A DNA stretch of 64,000 bases from Octadecabacter arcticus 238 (lineage in GTDB: Bacteria > Pseudomonadota > Alphaproteobacteria > Rhodobacterales > Rhodobacteraceae): assembly GCF_000155735.2 (NCBI RefSeq), contig NC_020909.1, positions 1 to 64,000 on the forward strand, written 5' to 3'. Within the stretch, counting starts at the first letter, position 1, and every line of letters begins with the position of its first letter. The translations under genes and the position numbers were made by a program. The notes under the pieces are model-generated. The model was not told the origin of the DNA. It made no database searches and saw nothing but the letters and a program-made list of their open reading frames with translations. This document shows positions 41,060-50,637 of this stretch, piece by piece.

Positions 41060-41329
41060 CCTCGTTTCTTCGAGCTAAATTTAATTGTCACATCCCGGTC
41101 GGTAGTCTGGCTGTTTTTTTTAAACAGATCTGGTCTTTCTGTACCAGTCTTTGACGGTCTGCAAGCAAGCTTGGCAGCCTAAGGCTGATTGTGTTAGCTA
41201 TTGTACCAACCGCTAACGGTATCGTCGTCAAGGTGGATAAATTTGGCATTTTCTCGCCTTAGAATGCCATCAGTCGGGCGCTGACTTTTAACGCAGGCCT
41301 CTAATTCAATCCGCCAATATTTGTCTGTC
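41060..41329. other. Unusual gap between fliM and fliN
   Basis: About 270 bases between two genes that normally abut. I see no reading frame, no clear sigma-54 or sigma-28 site and no strong terminator. It may be a relic of a lost gene or an unrecognised promoter or RNA. Confidence 0.4.
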
Positions 41330-42301
41330 CTAGGACTCAGTGTGTATTTTTTTTGTTATTGTTATAGCGCTTGTGCCCGCGACTTCGCCAATATTGGCGA
41401 GAAACATCTTTTCGTTCTTGATCATAACGCTCAGACCCTCGCGGAGTCTGATCGGGTATACATCTCCCTTTCGCATATCGATGAGTTGGCTCAAGGATAG
41501 GCGAGGCTTGCAGACTTGTACTTCCAGAATCAACGGCACCTCTAATACAGCGAGTTCAAGGCGCTCACGCCAAGTGAGATCGTCGTCTATTACTTCAGAT
41601 TGCATACGCGAGCGCAGCTGTGCGGCGATAGGTTTCAGCGTTTGCAACGGATATAAAATATCAATACGCGCAGTTTTCGTTTTTGGCAATTGTACAGTAA
41701 AGCCACAGATAATAACGGTTTCTGCCCCGTCAACAAAGGATACAAATTGTAGGTTTTCCTCTCGGGTCTCATCACTAAAGGTGAGTGGCATCAGGTCCTG
41801 CCACGAAGTAAGCAAATTTTCGTTTAAGCCCTTTGTGATGATTTCGACAACCCGATTTTCAGTGGCTGTGAAGTCGTTGCGGGGACGATGCTTCAGTCCA
41901 AGGTCGCCGCCATAATAGGCATTTGTCAGAGCCGCTATGAAATCTGGCTCGATCACCATCATCTTGCTGCCGCGCAACTCATCGATACGTGAGGTCGTCA
42001 GGCTCATCAAGGAAGGGGCGTTTTCGCAATATTCGTCAAATGTTTTGACCTCGGGTGGCATTGCGGTAATGCGTGGTTGAAATCGCAACATCGGTTGAAA
42101 GACTGCGCGCGCCAGACGTGCAAATCTATCATTGATGACCCTTAGTGCATAGTAGTCCCCGAGAAGTGACAAATCGTCTGCACCAAATTCGAAATCTCTA
42201 ATCTGTTTTGATGCTGATACATCAGCTGCAGCCGTCGTATCGGTGTTTACGCTGCTGATTAGCGCATCAACTTCTACTTGAGTGAGTTTTTTAGAAGACA
42301 T
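41330..42301 (-). CDS. fliM: Motor switch protein FliM
   Basis: A 323-residue C-ring protein. The N-terminal LTQVEVDALIS is the CheY-P-binding peptide (consensus LSQxEIDALL). The middle domain and the C-terminal SpoA domain (LAVLEVPLILEVQVCKPRLS, LSVMIKNEKMFLANIGEVAG) follow. It lies 14 bases after fliL. An intact CheY-binding peptide implies that the motor responds to chemotaxis proteins encoded elsewhere. Confidence 0.94.
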   Translation of the reverse strand: MSSKKLTQVEVDALISSVNTDTTAAADVSASKQIRDFEFGADDLSLLGDYYALRVINDRFARLARAVFQPMLRFQPRITAMPPEVKTFDEYCENAPSLMSLTTSRIDELRGSKMMVIEPDFIAALTNAYYGGDLGLKHRPRNDFTATENRVVEIITKGLNENLLTSWQDLMPLTFSDETREENLQFVSFVDGAETVIICGFTVQLPKTKTARIDILYPLQTLKPIAAQLRSRMQSEVIDDDLTWRERLELAVLEVPLILEVQVCKPRLSLSQLIDMRKGDVYPIRLREGLSVMIKNEKMFLANIGEVAGTSAITITKKIHTES

Positions 42302-42315
42302 GCTATTTGCCCGAC

Positions 42316-42900
42316 CTACTGCATAACAAAGGAGGTCAGTAAAACCCCTTCTACACCACCGAAGCCCTCAAGCTCTTCCAGCTCAGCGTTGATAGTTTCT
42401 TTTAGGTCGTCAGAAAGTATTTGGCGCGCCTCCCGACCGACCACGTCCTCTTCACTGTAATCGCTCAGGGTGGCAAGAATAGCCGCCCTGATTGCCGGAA
42501 GGTTGGCTTCGACATTTTGCAGAACTGTTTCGTCATATCGAGTAGATACGCCGACACCGATTTGGAGGAAACGTCGAGAATTTTTGAGGTTTGTCGTTAG
42601 GTTCCCCGGGATTTCGAAGTACAGGGTTTGGAAAACCTCTTCTTTTTGGCTCTCCTTCGACTGTTTTTCTGGCGCGGGGGCTTCATCCACGTCCGCTTCT
42701 TGTCCAGTTACCTCAGCTTGTTGGCCGCGGTTCTTGTCGATGATCTCAGCTGCGATCTGTTCTGGGGTGTTCTGTTGATTGCCGAACAGGACATAACCCG
42801 CACCTATCCCAGCCCCAAGCATTATAACCCCAACTCCAACAAAGATCAGAATCTTTCCCAGCCCAGATTTTTTTGGTGTTTCTTCTTCTTCTTCAGACAT
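42316..42900 (-). CDS. fliL: Stator-associated protein FliL
   Basis: A 194-residue protein with an acidic N-terminus (MSEEEEETPKKSGLGKILIF), one membrane helix (GVGVIMLGAGIGAGYVLF), a glutamate-rich linker and the periplasmic FliL domain (LTTNLKNSRRFLQIGVGVST, then LSDYSEEDVVGREARQILSD). FliL surrounds and stabilises stators. It is in the fliKLMN operon. Confidence 0.9.
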   Translation of the reverse strand: MSEEEEETPKKSGLGKILIFVGVGVIMLGAGIGAGYVLFGNQQNTPEQIAAEIIDKNRGQQAEVTGQEADVDEAPAPEKQSKESQKEEVFQTLYFEIPGNLTTNLKNSRRFLQIGVGVSTRYDETVLQNVEANLPAIRAAILATLSDYSEEDVVGREARQILSDDLKETINAELEELEGFGGVEGVLLTSFVMQ

Positions 42901-42921
42901 TTCGGCGCCTTATTTTTCGAT

Positions 42922-44973
42922 TTACAAAATGATGTTGATACTCGAGTGATCATCGTTCGAATTGTCAGACATTTCTGTAAAATCTTGATTTAATTTAATT
43001 TTTGGTTCAATATCACCTTCGATTATATCATAATCTCGCGACGTCGAACCCTTGTCTCCGCGATCGCTTGTTCCGGCGGAGTATTCCCCCAGTGTAATGC
43101 CGGCGCTCTCGAATGCAGACGAAATTTGGTGTTTAACGTCGCGTAGCATTGAGGCTGTGGCGGCCACATCAGCCACGATGCGCAAGTCCGTCCCGCGCCG
43201 CCCTTCACTCAGTTTCAGAGTGATCATTCCCAAGTGAGCAGGCATGACCTTGAAGGTCATAGTGCCTCCTGATTGTACCATGCTCATGGCACGGTTAACC
43301 AGCGCTTTGGTCCAGCCTTGGCGCTGGACATCCAAGACAGTTGCCAGAGCCTGGCTTTGCGCCATCCCCTGCTGACTGTTGGTTCCGGTACTCGTTTGAG
43401 CATTTCCGCCTTGTGATTGTCCACCTGTGCCTCCGGGCGCGGTGTCCACACCAGAGATAGTGGCTACAGTTTCTAGTGCGCTAGCATTGGAAACAGAGGG
43501 TGCTTCGCGTGCTGGGCTAGTGGCAACAAGGCGTGTCAAATCAGACATGACCGGTTGGATCGGAATGGATGGAGGTGTCGCTGCTTGTGGCGTTGCCATG
43601 GCTGAGGGGTCTGCAAACGCGGACTGCTTTTTCCCCAGCCCAATCTCGCCTTTTAGGCTAGTGTTAGAGAGTGCGTCTGATGCGGCAGCCTGTAGTCCGC
43701 TATCGCGAAGGATCGTTGGGGCAACAGTTTGAGAAACGGCTTTTTCAGGCAGCGGTGTAGCACCAACAGATACAACCATTCTTGCGGGCACAACAGGCAA
43801 ATCTTCCATGTTCGACTTGGTGAAAGTCCCAATACTTTTCAGTGTGGTCTCAACCGGAATTTTATTGTCAATCGATGCCAATTTTTTGTCACCTAAAGGC
43901 TGTGCTGATGTCAGGGTACCCTCACTAGGTTGCGGAGCAGAGGGCAAAGTCTGTGTGAGAACTGGGCCTTGCTCAGATACCATGATACCCAAAACGGCAC
44001 CTTGACCATCGGGTGCCGTGAGCAGGTTATCATTCAGCTCCAATTTTTTGTCACCTAAAGGCTGTGCTGATGTCAGGGTACCCTCACTAGGTTGCGGAGC
44101 AGAGGGCAAAGTCTGTGTGAGAACTGCGCCTTGCTCAGATACCATGATACCCAAAACGGCACCTTGACCATCGGGTGCCGTGAGCAGGTTATCATTCAGT
44201 GCCAATTTTTTGTCACCTAAAGGCTGTGCTGATGTCAGGGTACCCTCACTAGGTTGCGGAGCAGAGGGCAAAGTCTGTGTGAGAACTGCGCCTTGCTCAG
44301 ATACCATGATACCCAAAACGGCACCTTGACCATCGGGTGCCGTGAGCAGGTTATCATTCAGTGCCAATTTTTTGTCACCGAAAGGCTGTGCTGATGTCAG
44401 GGTACCCTCACTAGGTTGCAGAGCAGAGGGCAAAGCCTGTGTGAGAACTGCGCCTTGCTCAGATACCATGATATCCAAAACGGCATCTTGACCATCGGGT
44501 GCCGTGAGCAGGTCGGCAATATTCAATGGCCCACCTAGCTCATCCCTAGGGAGGAGATCAGAGATCAACTCGTGCAAATTAGCCAGAAACGTCGCTAATG
44601 TCACTTCAGAGGTGGGAGCAATGTCTCCACCAATTTGAGGGGCTGAAAGCTGAATGTCATTGGAAGCTTCATGTTTAGAGAGAGCATTGCCGATAACGAA
44701 CGGCAGCAATCGCGTTATAGTCATTAGATCCGCCGGATCACCCTGCAAAGGGAAAACTGGAGCCACGCCGGCGTCAGCAGCAGGCTCTTTCTCACGAGGG
44801 ATCACATTGACACTTGAACCTGCAACGGCCTCATTGTCAAAGTAGGCTACCATTTCTGAAAAAATATCAGGTGAGAGAAGATCCACACTTATTTCAGCCT
44901 GAATGCCAGTTTTGGTAGTCCAATCCAGGGCTGCTGCAGTACTAGGTACTTTGGTCAGCGGCGATGCCATCAT
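42922..44973 (-). CDS. fliK: Hook-length control protein FliK with 54-residue repeats
   Basis: A 683-residue protein. The C-terminal Flg_hook domain (VNRAMSMVQSGGTMTFKVMP AHLGMITLKLSEGRRGTDLR) is the part that contacts FlhB. The N-terminal and central parts are long and low-complexity and include four near-identical copies of a 54-residue unit, LLTAPDGQGAVLGIMVSEQG and following. FliK acts as a molecular ruler in which length sets hook length, so the repeats may matter. I chose ATG 44973 because the sigma-54 site at 45010-45025 places the transcript start near 44998, which would leave the ATG at 44994 almost leaderless. Confidence 0.88.
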   Translation of the reverse strand: MMASPLTKVPSTAAALDWTTKTGIQAEISVDLLSPDIFSEMVAYFDNEAVAGSSVNVIPREKEPAADAGVAPVFPLQGDPADLMTITRLLPFVIGNALSKHEASNDIQLSAPQIGGDIAPTSEVTLATFLANLHELISDLLPRDELGGPLNIADLLTAPDGQDAVLDIMVSEQGAVLTQALPSALQPSEGTLTSAQPFGDKKLALNDNLLTAPDGQGAVLGIMVSEQGAVLTQTLPSAPQPSEGTLTSAQPLGDKKLALNDNLLTAPDGQGAVLGIMVSEQGAVLTQTLPSAPQPSEGTLTSAQPLGDKKLELNDNLLTAPDGQGAVLGIMVSEQGPVLTQTLPSAPQPSEGTLTSAQPLGDKKLASIDNKIPVETTLKSIGTFTKSNMEDLPVVPARMVVSVGATPLPEKAVSQTVAPTILRDSGLQAAASDALSNTSLKGEIGLGKKQSAFADPSAMATPQAATPPSIPIQPVMSDLTRLVATSPAREAPSVSNASALETVATISGVDTAPGGTGGQSQGGNAQTSTGTNSQQGMAQSQALATVLDVQRQGWTKALVNRAMSMVQSGGTMTFKVMPAHLGMITLKLSEGRRGTDLRIVADVAATASMLRDVKHQISSAFESAGITLGEYSAGTSDRGDKGSTSRDYDIIEGDIEPKIKLNQDFTEMSDNSNDDHSSINIIL
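43878..44525 (-). repeat. Four 162-bp tandem repeats inside fliK
   Basis: Copies begin at 43878, 44040, 44202 and 44364, each starting CCAATTTTTTGTCACC on the plus strand. They stay in frame (54 codons) and differ by few bases, with the outer copies most diverged. Copy number could change by recombination. Confidence 0.95.
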
Positions 44974-45009
44974 ATTTTTCACCCGAGAAAACAAAGTACA
45001 CTATTTACA

Positions 45010-45025
45010 TGCAAGCTAGGTGCCA
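45010..45025 (-). promoter_or_regulatory. Sigma-54 promoter of the fliK operon
   Basis: On the minus strand TGGCAC-CTAGC-TTGCA is a perfect -24/-12 match, 37 bases before the ATG at 44973. It would drive fliK through flhB and the trailing unknown genes. Confidence 0.8.
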
Positions 45026-45077
45026 AGCTGATATTTAAATCTGTTATTGGCCTCAAATACTGACCCAATATTTAATT

Positions 45078-45497
45078 CTAAATGCGAGATCTTGGCCGTA
45101 AGACGACTTGGGCGGCCTCGATGCGAGTCTCTTTCTCTTCTCTTGCAAGGCGCGCCACTTCGTCGGCTTTATTCGATACGATCTGTTGCTTATGTCCCAT
45201 TTGGGTAACCAAAGCAGTCAGATCACGCATTTCTATTTCAAGAAAATCTAGCTTGTTTTGCAGGAGCTTACTTTCGTCAATCAGACGTAATTCGTACCAA
45301 CGAGCACTTTGCAGACGTTGGGCACTCAATACACCGTCACTTGTAGCTTCTACACGCAGATCGTTCATGCGCTCAATCAGGCTTTTTGACTGGTTGATCT
45401 CTTCGCGCAACATTCGTTGCCGCTGAACAAATCCCGGCATCCGGGCTTGTTCTTTCAATGCCATATTGCGGAGCATCTTTGCTTTGCGTTCACCCAT
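45078..45497 (-). CDS. fliJ: Export chaperone/coiled-coil FliJ
   Basis: A 139-residue, almost wholly helical protein rich in R, K, E and L, as expected of FliJ, the central stalk of the FliI ATPase ring. It is directly downstream of fliI (2-base gap). Sequence conservation is low in this family; the order fliH-fliI-fliJ makes the identity firm. Confidence 0.82.
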   Translation of the reverse strand: MGERKAKMLRNMALKEQARMPGFVQRQRMLREEINQSKSLIERMNDLRVEATSDGVLSAQRLQSARWYELRLIDESKLLQNKLDFLEIEMRDLTALVTQMGHKQQIVSNKADEVARLAREEKETRIEAAQVVLRPRSRI

Positions 45498-45499
45498 GT

Positions 45500-46834
45500 C
45501 TACCGTCCCACAATTGCTGAAACCTGGTTCGAGCTTTCAGCCAATTGCGCCCGTTCACTGGGGCTTTGTTTGATGAATTCAACAAGCTTTGGCCACAAGG
45601 TAACAGCTAGATCCAAATCGGGATCCTGACCCGAAACATAGCCCCCCATCAACATCAAGTCCCTATTTTCGTTGTATAGTGAGATCAGCTTCTTGAATTT
45701 TTGCGCTGCTGTTTGTTGTTGTAGGTTGACAATGTCGGACATCACCCGGCTGATCGAAGCAGGGATGTCGATTGCCGGATAGATCCCCATTTGCGCAATC
45801 GAGCGGCTGAGCACGATATGGCCATCAAGGATAGCCCGCGCACTGTCTACAACAGGGTCATTGCTGTCGTCCCCGTCCGCCAGCACTGTATAAATCCCTG
45901 TGATGGAACCAGAGTCCGGCCCAACACCCATGCCAGCTCGTTCAACCAAGGTGGGTATCATGGATACAACGGAAGCGGGATAGCCTTTTGATGTAGGAGC
46001 CTCTCCAAGCGCCAGACCTATTTCACGCTGCGCATGAGCCACGCGGGTCAAAGAATCCATTATCAAAAGGACATTCTTGCCTTGATCCCGGAAATATTCC
46101 GCGAGAGCTGTGGCCCGCCGCGCTCCACGAATGCGCAGCAGCGGAGAGCGGTCCGCAGGCACTGCCACAATACTGACCTTGTTTTGCGTTTCCGGGTTCA
46201 TGATGGCACGCACCATTTCACCCACTTCACGGGCCCGTTCGCCAATTAGACCTATCACAACAACATCTGCGACTGTATTCCGGGCCATCATCCCAAGCAG
46301 AACGGATTTGCCAACGCCAGACCCTGCGATGATTCCAATCCGTTGCCCATACCCAATCGTGAGAAGACCGTTGACCGCGCGCACGCCAACATCCAATGGA
46401 CCAGGAATCATGCGTCGTGCTAAGGGATTGAGCATTTTTCCATTCAACGGAACTCTGGCCTGACTCTCAGGGGGCCCCCCATCATCCAAGGGGTGCCCAA
46501 GGGCGTCCACAACCCGGCCCAGATAGCTATCGCCCACATCGACAGCCGTCCCTTGATCAACGATCGAAACACGTGCCCCAGCCTGAACCGCAGCTCCAGA
46601 CTGATACAAGACCAGCTTGTTGCGACCCTCGCTGTACCCGATCACTTCGCCGAGAACATGGCCATTATCCGCGGTCTGCACCGAACAGACAGTGCCAACG
46701 GAGACCGGGAATCCATCACACTCCATCAGCAGACCATCGTAGCGGGACACTCTGCCGCTCAAAGCTGAATTTTGACCAGATTTGGAGCGATCTTGTTGGA
46801 GGGAACGCGTCAGCTGTTCGGTGAGATTGAGCAT
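45500..46834 (-). CDS. fliI: Flagellum-specific ATPase FliI
   Basis: A 444-residue F1-beta-like ATPase. Walker A is GIIAGSGVGKSVLLGMMARN, followed by IGLIGERAREVGEM and Walker B NVLLIMDSLTRVAHAQREIG, with the T3SS signature LGEAPTSKGYPASVVSMIPT and LVERAG. FliI powers unfolding and entry of export substrates. ATG 46834 overlaps the fliH stop. Confidence 0.96.
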   Translation of the reverse strand: MLNLTEQLTRSLQQDRSKSGQNSALSGRVSRYDGLLMECDGFPVSVGTVCSVQTADNGHVLGEVIGYSEGRNKLVLYQSGAAVQAGARVSIVDQGTAVDVGDSYLGRVVDALGHPLDDGGPPESQARVPLNGKMLNPLARRMIPGPLDVGVRAVNGLLTIGYGQRIGIIAGSGVGKSVLLGMMARNTVADVVVIGLIGERAREVGEMVRAIMNPETQNKVSIVAVPADRSPLLRIRGARRATALAEYFRDQGKNVLLIMDSLTRVAHAQREIGLALGEAPTSKGYPASVVSMIPTLVERAGMGVGPDSGSITGIYTVLADGDDSNDPVVDSARAILDGHIVLSRSIAQMGIYPAIDIPASISRVMSDIVNLQQQTAAQKFKKLISLYNENRDLMLMGGYVSGQDPDLDLAVTLWPKLVEFIKQSPSERAQLAESSNQVSAIVGR

Positions 46835-47730
46835 CAAACGGCCTCAACTGATTTTTTGGCAAGAACGCTTGGAGCTTGATCACGCAGCAGATCTGCAACC
46901 TCCGCGCCACCAACCCGCAGCCGTGCATCGCCGCGTTGCATGGAGGGATCACTGCGCAAATGGAGCGCAGGTGGATTGGGGTGTTCATCAATACATCGTT
47001 GCATGAGTGACATATCTTCCGGTGCGACAAAGACCTCACGTATCCCGATCAGATGCGCCAAGCTATCCAGCAGCGTTCCCAGACGCCGGGCCAATGGTTC
47101 GGTCATATCAGTCAGTGCCATTCCAATCCGTTCGGATGCAAGGGTCAGGACGGCATCTTCGATACTGTTGGCCGCTGCTTCCATATCAAAAACGTCAGCC
47201 GAATTCAGGGCTGTCATAAGCTGTTGCAGTTGTATGAATTGGGTCGCCAGCTCTGCCTCGCGCTCACTCTCGGTCATGGCTTTACCTGCCGAAAGCCCCT
47301 CGTCATAGGCTTCATCCTTGATCTTCTGGATCATCACCTCGTCCATAACGGGTGCGGGCGCGATGAGTTCAGGGCCTTGCATCGCTGTGGTGGAGTCACT
47401 AGCGACTGCGCCCGCCACCTTATCATCGCCTAATTCAGCGGCTTGGCCTTCCAGAGAAGTGGTTTCATCTAATAGGGTATTTTCTTCACCCGAAGGTCTC
47501 GTGTGATCTGGCTCGACCTGTTGCTCTTCGGCTGGTTCCGGTTCCAAAGGGATTTTGATCGCCAGTTTAGCCCAAGATAGCAGGCGGAACGTAGTTTCAA
47601 CTGTGCCTGGCGCATTGTTCTCCCGCTCGAAAACGGGATTACGTACCTGCGCCAGAACGCTTGCAAGGTCTACGGGCTGCGGGCCGTCCGGGTGCGTTGG
47701 TTGGGTGCCATGGTATAGGATGTCTTTCAT
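46834..47730 (-). CDS. fliH: FliI regulator FliH
   Basis: A 298-residue protein with an acidic, glutamine-rich N-terminal half and a C-terminal coiled coil and globular part (DEAYDEGLSAGKAMTESERE, VLTLASERIGMALTDMTEPL) of the FliH/V-ATPase E type. It anchors FliI to the C ring. The ATG at 47730 overlaps the fliG stop. The N-terminal half is longer than usual. Confidence 0.85.
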   Translation of the reverse strand: MKDILYHGTQPTHPDGPQPVDLASVLAQVRNPVFERENNAPGTVETTFRLLSWAKLAIKIPLEPEPAEEQQVEPDHTRPSGEENTLLDETTSLEGQAAELGDDKVAGAVASDSTTAMQGPELIAPAPVMDEVMIQKIKDEAYDEGLSAGKAMTESEREAELATQFIQLQQLMTALNSADVFDMEAAANSIEDAVLTLASERIGMALTDMTEPLARRLGTLLDSLAHLIGIREVFVAPEDMSLMQRCIDEHPNPPALHLRSDPSMQRGDARLRVGGAEVADLLRDQAPSVLAKKSVEAV

Positions 47731-48770
47731 CAAACCATCTCATCCCCGCCACGGCCAGCCAGTACAATAGTCCCTTCATCCGACATTTTTCGAGCGGATT
47801 CGATGATTTTCTTCTGCGCCGTCTGTACTTCCGTCAGACGCACAGGCCCCAGCACATCCATCTCATCCTTGATGTTGGCGGCTGCGCGTGTGGACATGCA
47901 TCCGAACAGTTTGATCTGTAGATCTTCAGGGGCACCCTTGAGCGCCATGATGAGATCTTCGGGCTCAACAGACCGCAGCAGAGTCTGCAAGGATCGGTCG
48001 TCTGACATGCCAAGGTTGTCGAAGGTGAACATGTTGTCCTGAATGGCCTGCATGAGGTCTTTGTCGTTGCGTTTGATTGAGGTGAGGATGCGCTTTTCGG
48101 TGTTTGCCTTGGTGAAGTTCATGATTTTCGCCGCTGCCTTGATGCCGCCAACCTTAGTAGAGCGCAGGCTTGTATTGGCCTTGAATTTCATCTGCATGAC
48201 CTGTTCCAGTTCGCGCAGAGCTTGGGGGTCGACGGTTTCAAGCGTTGCTATCCGCTGAACAATCTCAGCTTGAAGATCCTCTGGAAGCAGGTTCAGCACG
48301 TCTGATGCTTGGCTATAGTCTAGGTATGAAGTCACCAATGCGATAATCTGTGGATGCTCGTCCTGCAACAACTCGGCAATTGAACGGGCATCCATCCAGT
48401 CAAGGATCTCGATTGGGCGCTCGCTACTGGCAGGGGTAATCCGGCTGAGAACAGATTGCGCCTTGTCCTCACCTAAGGCGCGGTTAAGGATGTTGCGAAT
48501 GTAGTTGCCTGCCCCAAGGCCAAGGCTGGTCTGCTTCTTGATGATCGCCAAGAATTCATCCAGCACAGCATTAACTGCTTGTTGATTAGTATTCCGGACA
48601 GCATACATGGCTCCGCCAAGATGCTGCACTTCCCGTGGCGACAGGTTCTTGAGTATTTCGGCAGCTTCTTCTTCACCCAGTAGCATCATTAGGATTGCAG
48701 ATTTCTGCGTCCCCGTCATACGCTCGGTGATCTCGGCATCTGTCAGGTCCGTTAGGTCTGCGTCAGCCAT
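47730..48770 (-). CDS. fliG: Motor switch protein FliG
   Basis: A 346-residue C-ring protein. It has the N-terminal MTGTQKSAILMMLLGEEEAA, the middle-domain EHPQIIALVTSYLDYSQASD and the C-terminal torque helix region (MFTFDNLGMSDDRSLQTLLR then VEPEDLIMALKGAPEDLQIK) with alternating charges that interact with PomA. It lies 22 bases after fliF. Confidence 0.95.
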   Translation of the reverse strand: MADADLTDLTDAEITERMTGTQKSAILMMLLGEEEAAEILKNLSPREVQHLGGAMYAVRNTNQQAVNAVLDEFLAIIKKQTSLGLGAGNYIRNILNRALGEDKAQSVLSRITPASSERPIEILDWMDARSIAELLQDEHPQIIALVTSYLDYSQASDVLNLLPEDLQAEIVQRIATLETVDPQALRELEQVMQMKFKANTSLRSTKVGGIKAAAKIMNFTKANTEKRILTSIKRNDKDLMQAIQDNMFTFDNLGMSDDRSLQTLLRSVEPEDLIMALKGAPEDLQIKLFGCMSTRAAANIKDEMDVLGPVRLTEVQTAQKKIIESARKMSDEGTIVLAGRGGDEMV

Positions 48771-48792
48771 CAATCTATTTCCCTGTTCTCGA

Positions 48793-50592
48793 TCATCCGA
48801 TCTGATCCATGTCTTCTTCCATCATGGCTTTGAAAACATTAGATACGCGGCCCGCCTCGTCGCTCACAATCATACGGATCAGAGCGACCTTGTCGTCATA
48901 GCTATTAGCGGTATCGAGCATCTCGGCTGAGATTGTGCTCTTCTTCGGCTTCATCTTCGCTTTGATTTGCTCAAGGGTCTGGCCCTCTTCTATTTCTATA
49001 TTACCGACATCGACGACATCGCCAGCCTCGGTAGTGATCAGATTGCCAGACTGTGCGCCCTCACCTGAAGCGGACAAAAATTGTGACAACAGCGGCTTGA
49101 CCAGACCAAGCGTGACAATGGCGAGAACCAGAGCCATCAGCCCGTTCCGCATCATCTCCTGGACCCACGGGTCCTCATACCAAACGAGATCAGTACCCAT
49201 GTTCATGGACGAGATCACCGCCTCAGGTGAAATGAACGGCAGGCTTGCCACAATGAGTGTATCACCACGCGCCTCATTAATTCCGACCGCGCGCGAGACT
49301 AGCGCCTTCACATCCTCGATACGGGAAGGATCGAGGCCAATTGCAGGTGGTGATGCACCTTCTGGATTGGGTTCTTCAGAAATGGGCTGCTGTTCGCGCA
49401 GCAATACCGCGACATGCACGGTTTTAATCTTTGTCATTGGGCTACTTTGGGACATCACCTTCCGACTGACTTCATAATTCCGCAAATTGCTGGAAGAGCG
49501 CACACGGGAACTCTCTTCACCTTCTTCACCTTGCGCATCCGCTGCGGCATTGGCGACATCGGCACCCCCCACAGCGGGTGTCTCTAACGTAGCAGCTAGG
49601 GGCGGCGTGTTGCTGACTGCCCCCGGGATACCACCCACTTGCCCAGTCAGGTCCTCTTCTAATGCCATCTGTTCGCTCAACAGGGCGGTTTGGTCAGGGA
49701 TGACCATATCTTCTGTGCGTTCGGTGCGGGTGAAATCAATATCAAGGGAAACTTGAACAGAGACGTTGCCTGGGCCAACAATAGGGGTCAGCAAGCTTTC
49801 CACGCGGGTGTTATAGATTCCTTCTAGTCGCAGCTGATACTCCAGCTGACTATCAGCCAAGGTCGCGGCAGGGTTATCCACAGTATCAGACAAGAGACGA
49901 CCGTTTTGGTCAACCATCGTAACACTTGTCTTAGGGAGATTTGCAACGGAAGATGCCACAAGGTTAACGACGGCCATCACCTGCTGCTGGCTCAGACTGC
50001 GCCCTGGCTGTACCTGTACAAATACCGATGCTGTCGGATTTTGAGCATTTCGTGCAAAAGCTGAGCGTTCAGGAATGGCAAGATGCACGCGAGATGCCAA
50101 AATCACGTCGATCTCGTTGATCGAACGGGCGAGTTCAATTTCCTGACTTTGCTTCAAGCGCATGTTCTCAACCGAGCGGCTCGTGCCCATAGGCATGTCG
50201 CTCAAGACGCTGTAGCCATCGGGCATGGATTGAGGCAGACCTTGTGCAGCAAGGGACATGCGCGAATTGTAATAGTCCGCAATGGGCACTGTGATGTCAC
50301 CGTTTGTCGGATCAACCTGAACATCTGTCCCAGTGCTGCGCAGCGCATCCATAACGGCCGCTTTTTCCGCCTCTGGTAGGGCAGAAAACAATGTTGTGCG
50401 CTCTGGTGCCTGCAAAAGCAGATAGAGGCTCAGGCCAAGAACAACCAAGATCCCAGCGGCCAAAACGGGGAACGCGCGCTGCACAGCCGGTTGCAGGTAA
50501 AGCAACCGCACATCCTCGAGCATACGCGAGGCCTTTGGCAGCAGCCCAGGCCTTGTCGAGGCTGCACGCCCATTCGTCGAGCTCTCGCTCAT
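48793..50592 (-). CDS. fliF: MS-ring protein FliF
   Basis: A 599-residue basal-body protein with two membrane helices: one near residue 45 (FPVLAAGILVVLGLSLYLLL) and one near 480 (MMRNGLMALVLAIVTLGLVK). Between them are the ring-building motifs (NEIDVILASRVHLAIPERSA, QNPTASVFVQVQPGRSLSQQ). The cytoplasmic C-terminus that binds FliG ends DQIG. It is the foundation on which the rest of the motor assembles. Confidence 0.95.
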   Translation of the reverse strand: MSESSTNGRAASTRPGLLPKASRMLEDVRLLYLQPAVQRAFPVLAAGILVVLGLSLYLLLQAPERTTLFSALPEAEKAAVMDALRSTGTDVQVDPTNGDITVPIADYYNSRMSLAAQGLPQSMPDGYSVLSDMPMGTSRSVENMRLKQSQEIELARSINEIDVILASRVHLAIPERSAFARNAQNPTASVFVQVQPGRSLSQQQVMAVVNLVASSVANLPKTSVTMVDQNGRLLSDTVDNPAATLADSQLEYQLRLEGIYNTRVESLLTPIVGPGNVSVQVSLDIDFTRTERTEDMVIPDQTALLSEQMALEEDLTGQVGGIPGAVSNTPPLAATLETPAVGGADVANAAADAQGEEGEESSRVRSSSNLRNYEVSRKVMSQSSPMTKIKTVHVAVLLREQQPISEEPNPEGASPPAIGLDPSRIEDVKALVSRAVGINEARGDTLIVASLPFISPEAVISSMNMGTDLVWYEDPWVQEMMRNGLMALVLAIVTLGLVKPLLSQFLSASGEGAQSGNLITTEAGDVVDVGNIEIEEGQTLEQIKAKMKPKKSTISAEMLDTANSYDDKVALIRMIVSDEAGRVSNVFKAMMEEDMDQIG

Positions 50593-50637
50593 GGTTTGTT
50601 TCTACTAAGCACGTTTTTTAACTCTGCCTCAATCGCC

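Noticed and set aside
42870..42898. TTCTTC-rich microsatellite in fliL
   Set aside because: It simply encodes the acidic EEEEE start of FliL.
43878..44525. Regularly spaced near-identical repeats, CRISPR-like at first sight
   Set aside because: The units are 162 bp, directly adjacent, in frame and inside fliK; there are no unique spacers and no cas genes.
44974..44994. Upstream FliK start at 44994
   Set aside because: The sigma-54 site at 45010-45025 predicts a transcript start only about 4 bases before it; ATG 44973 fits better.
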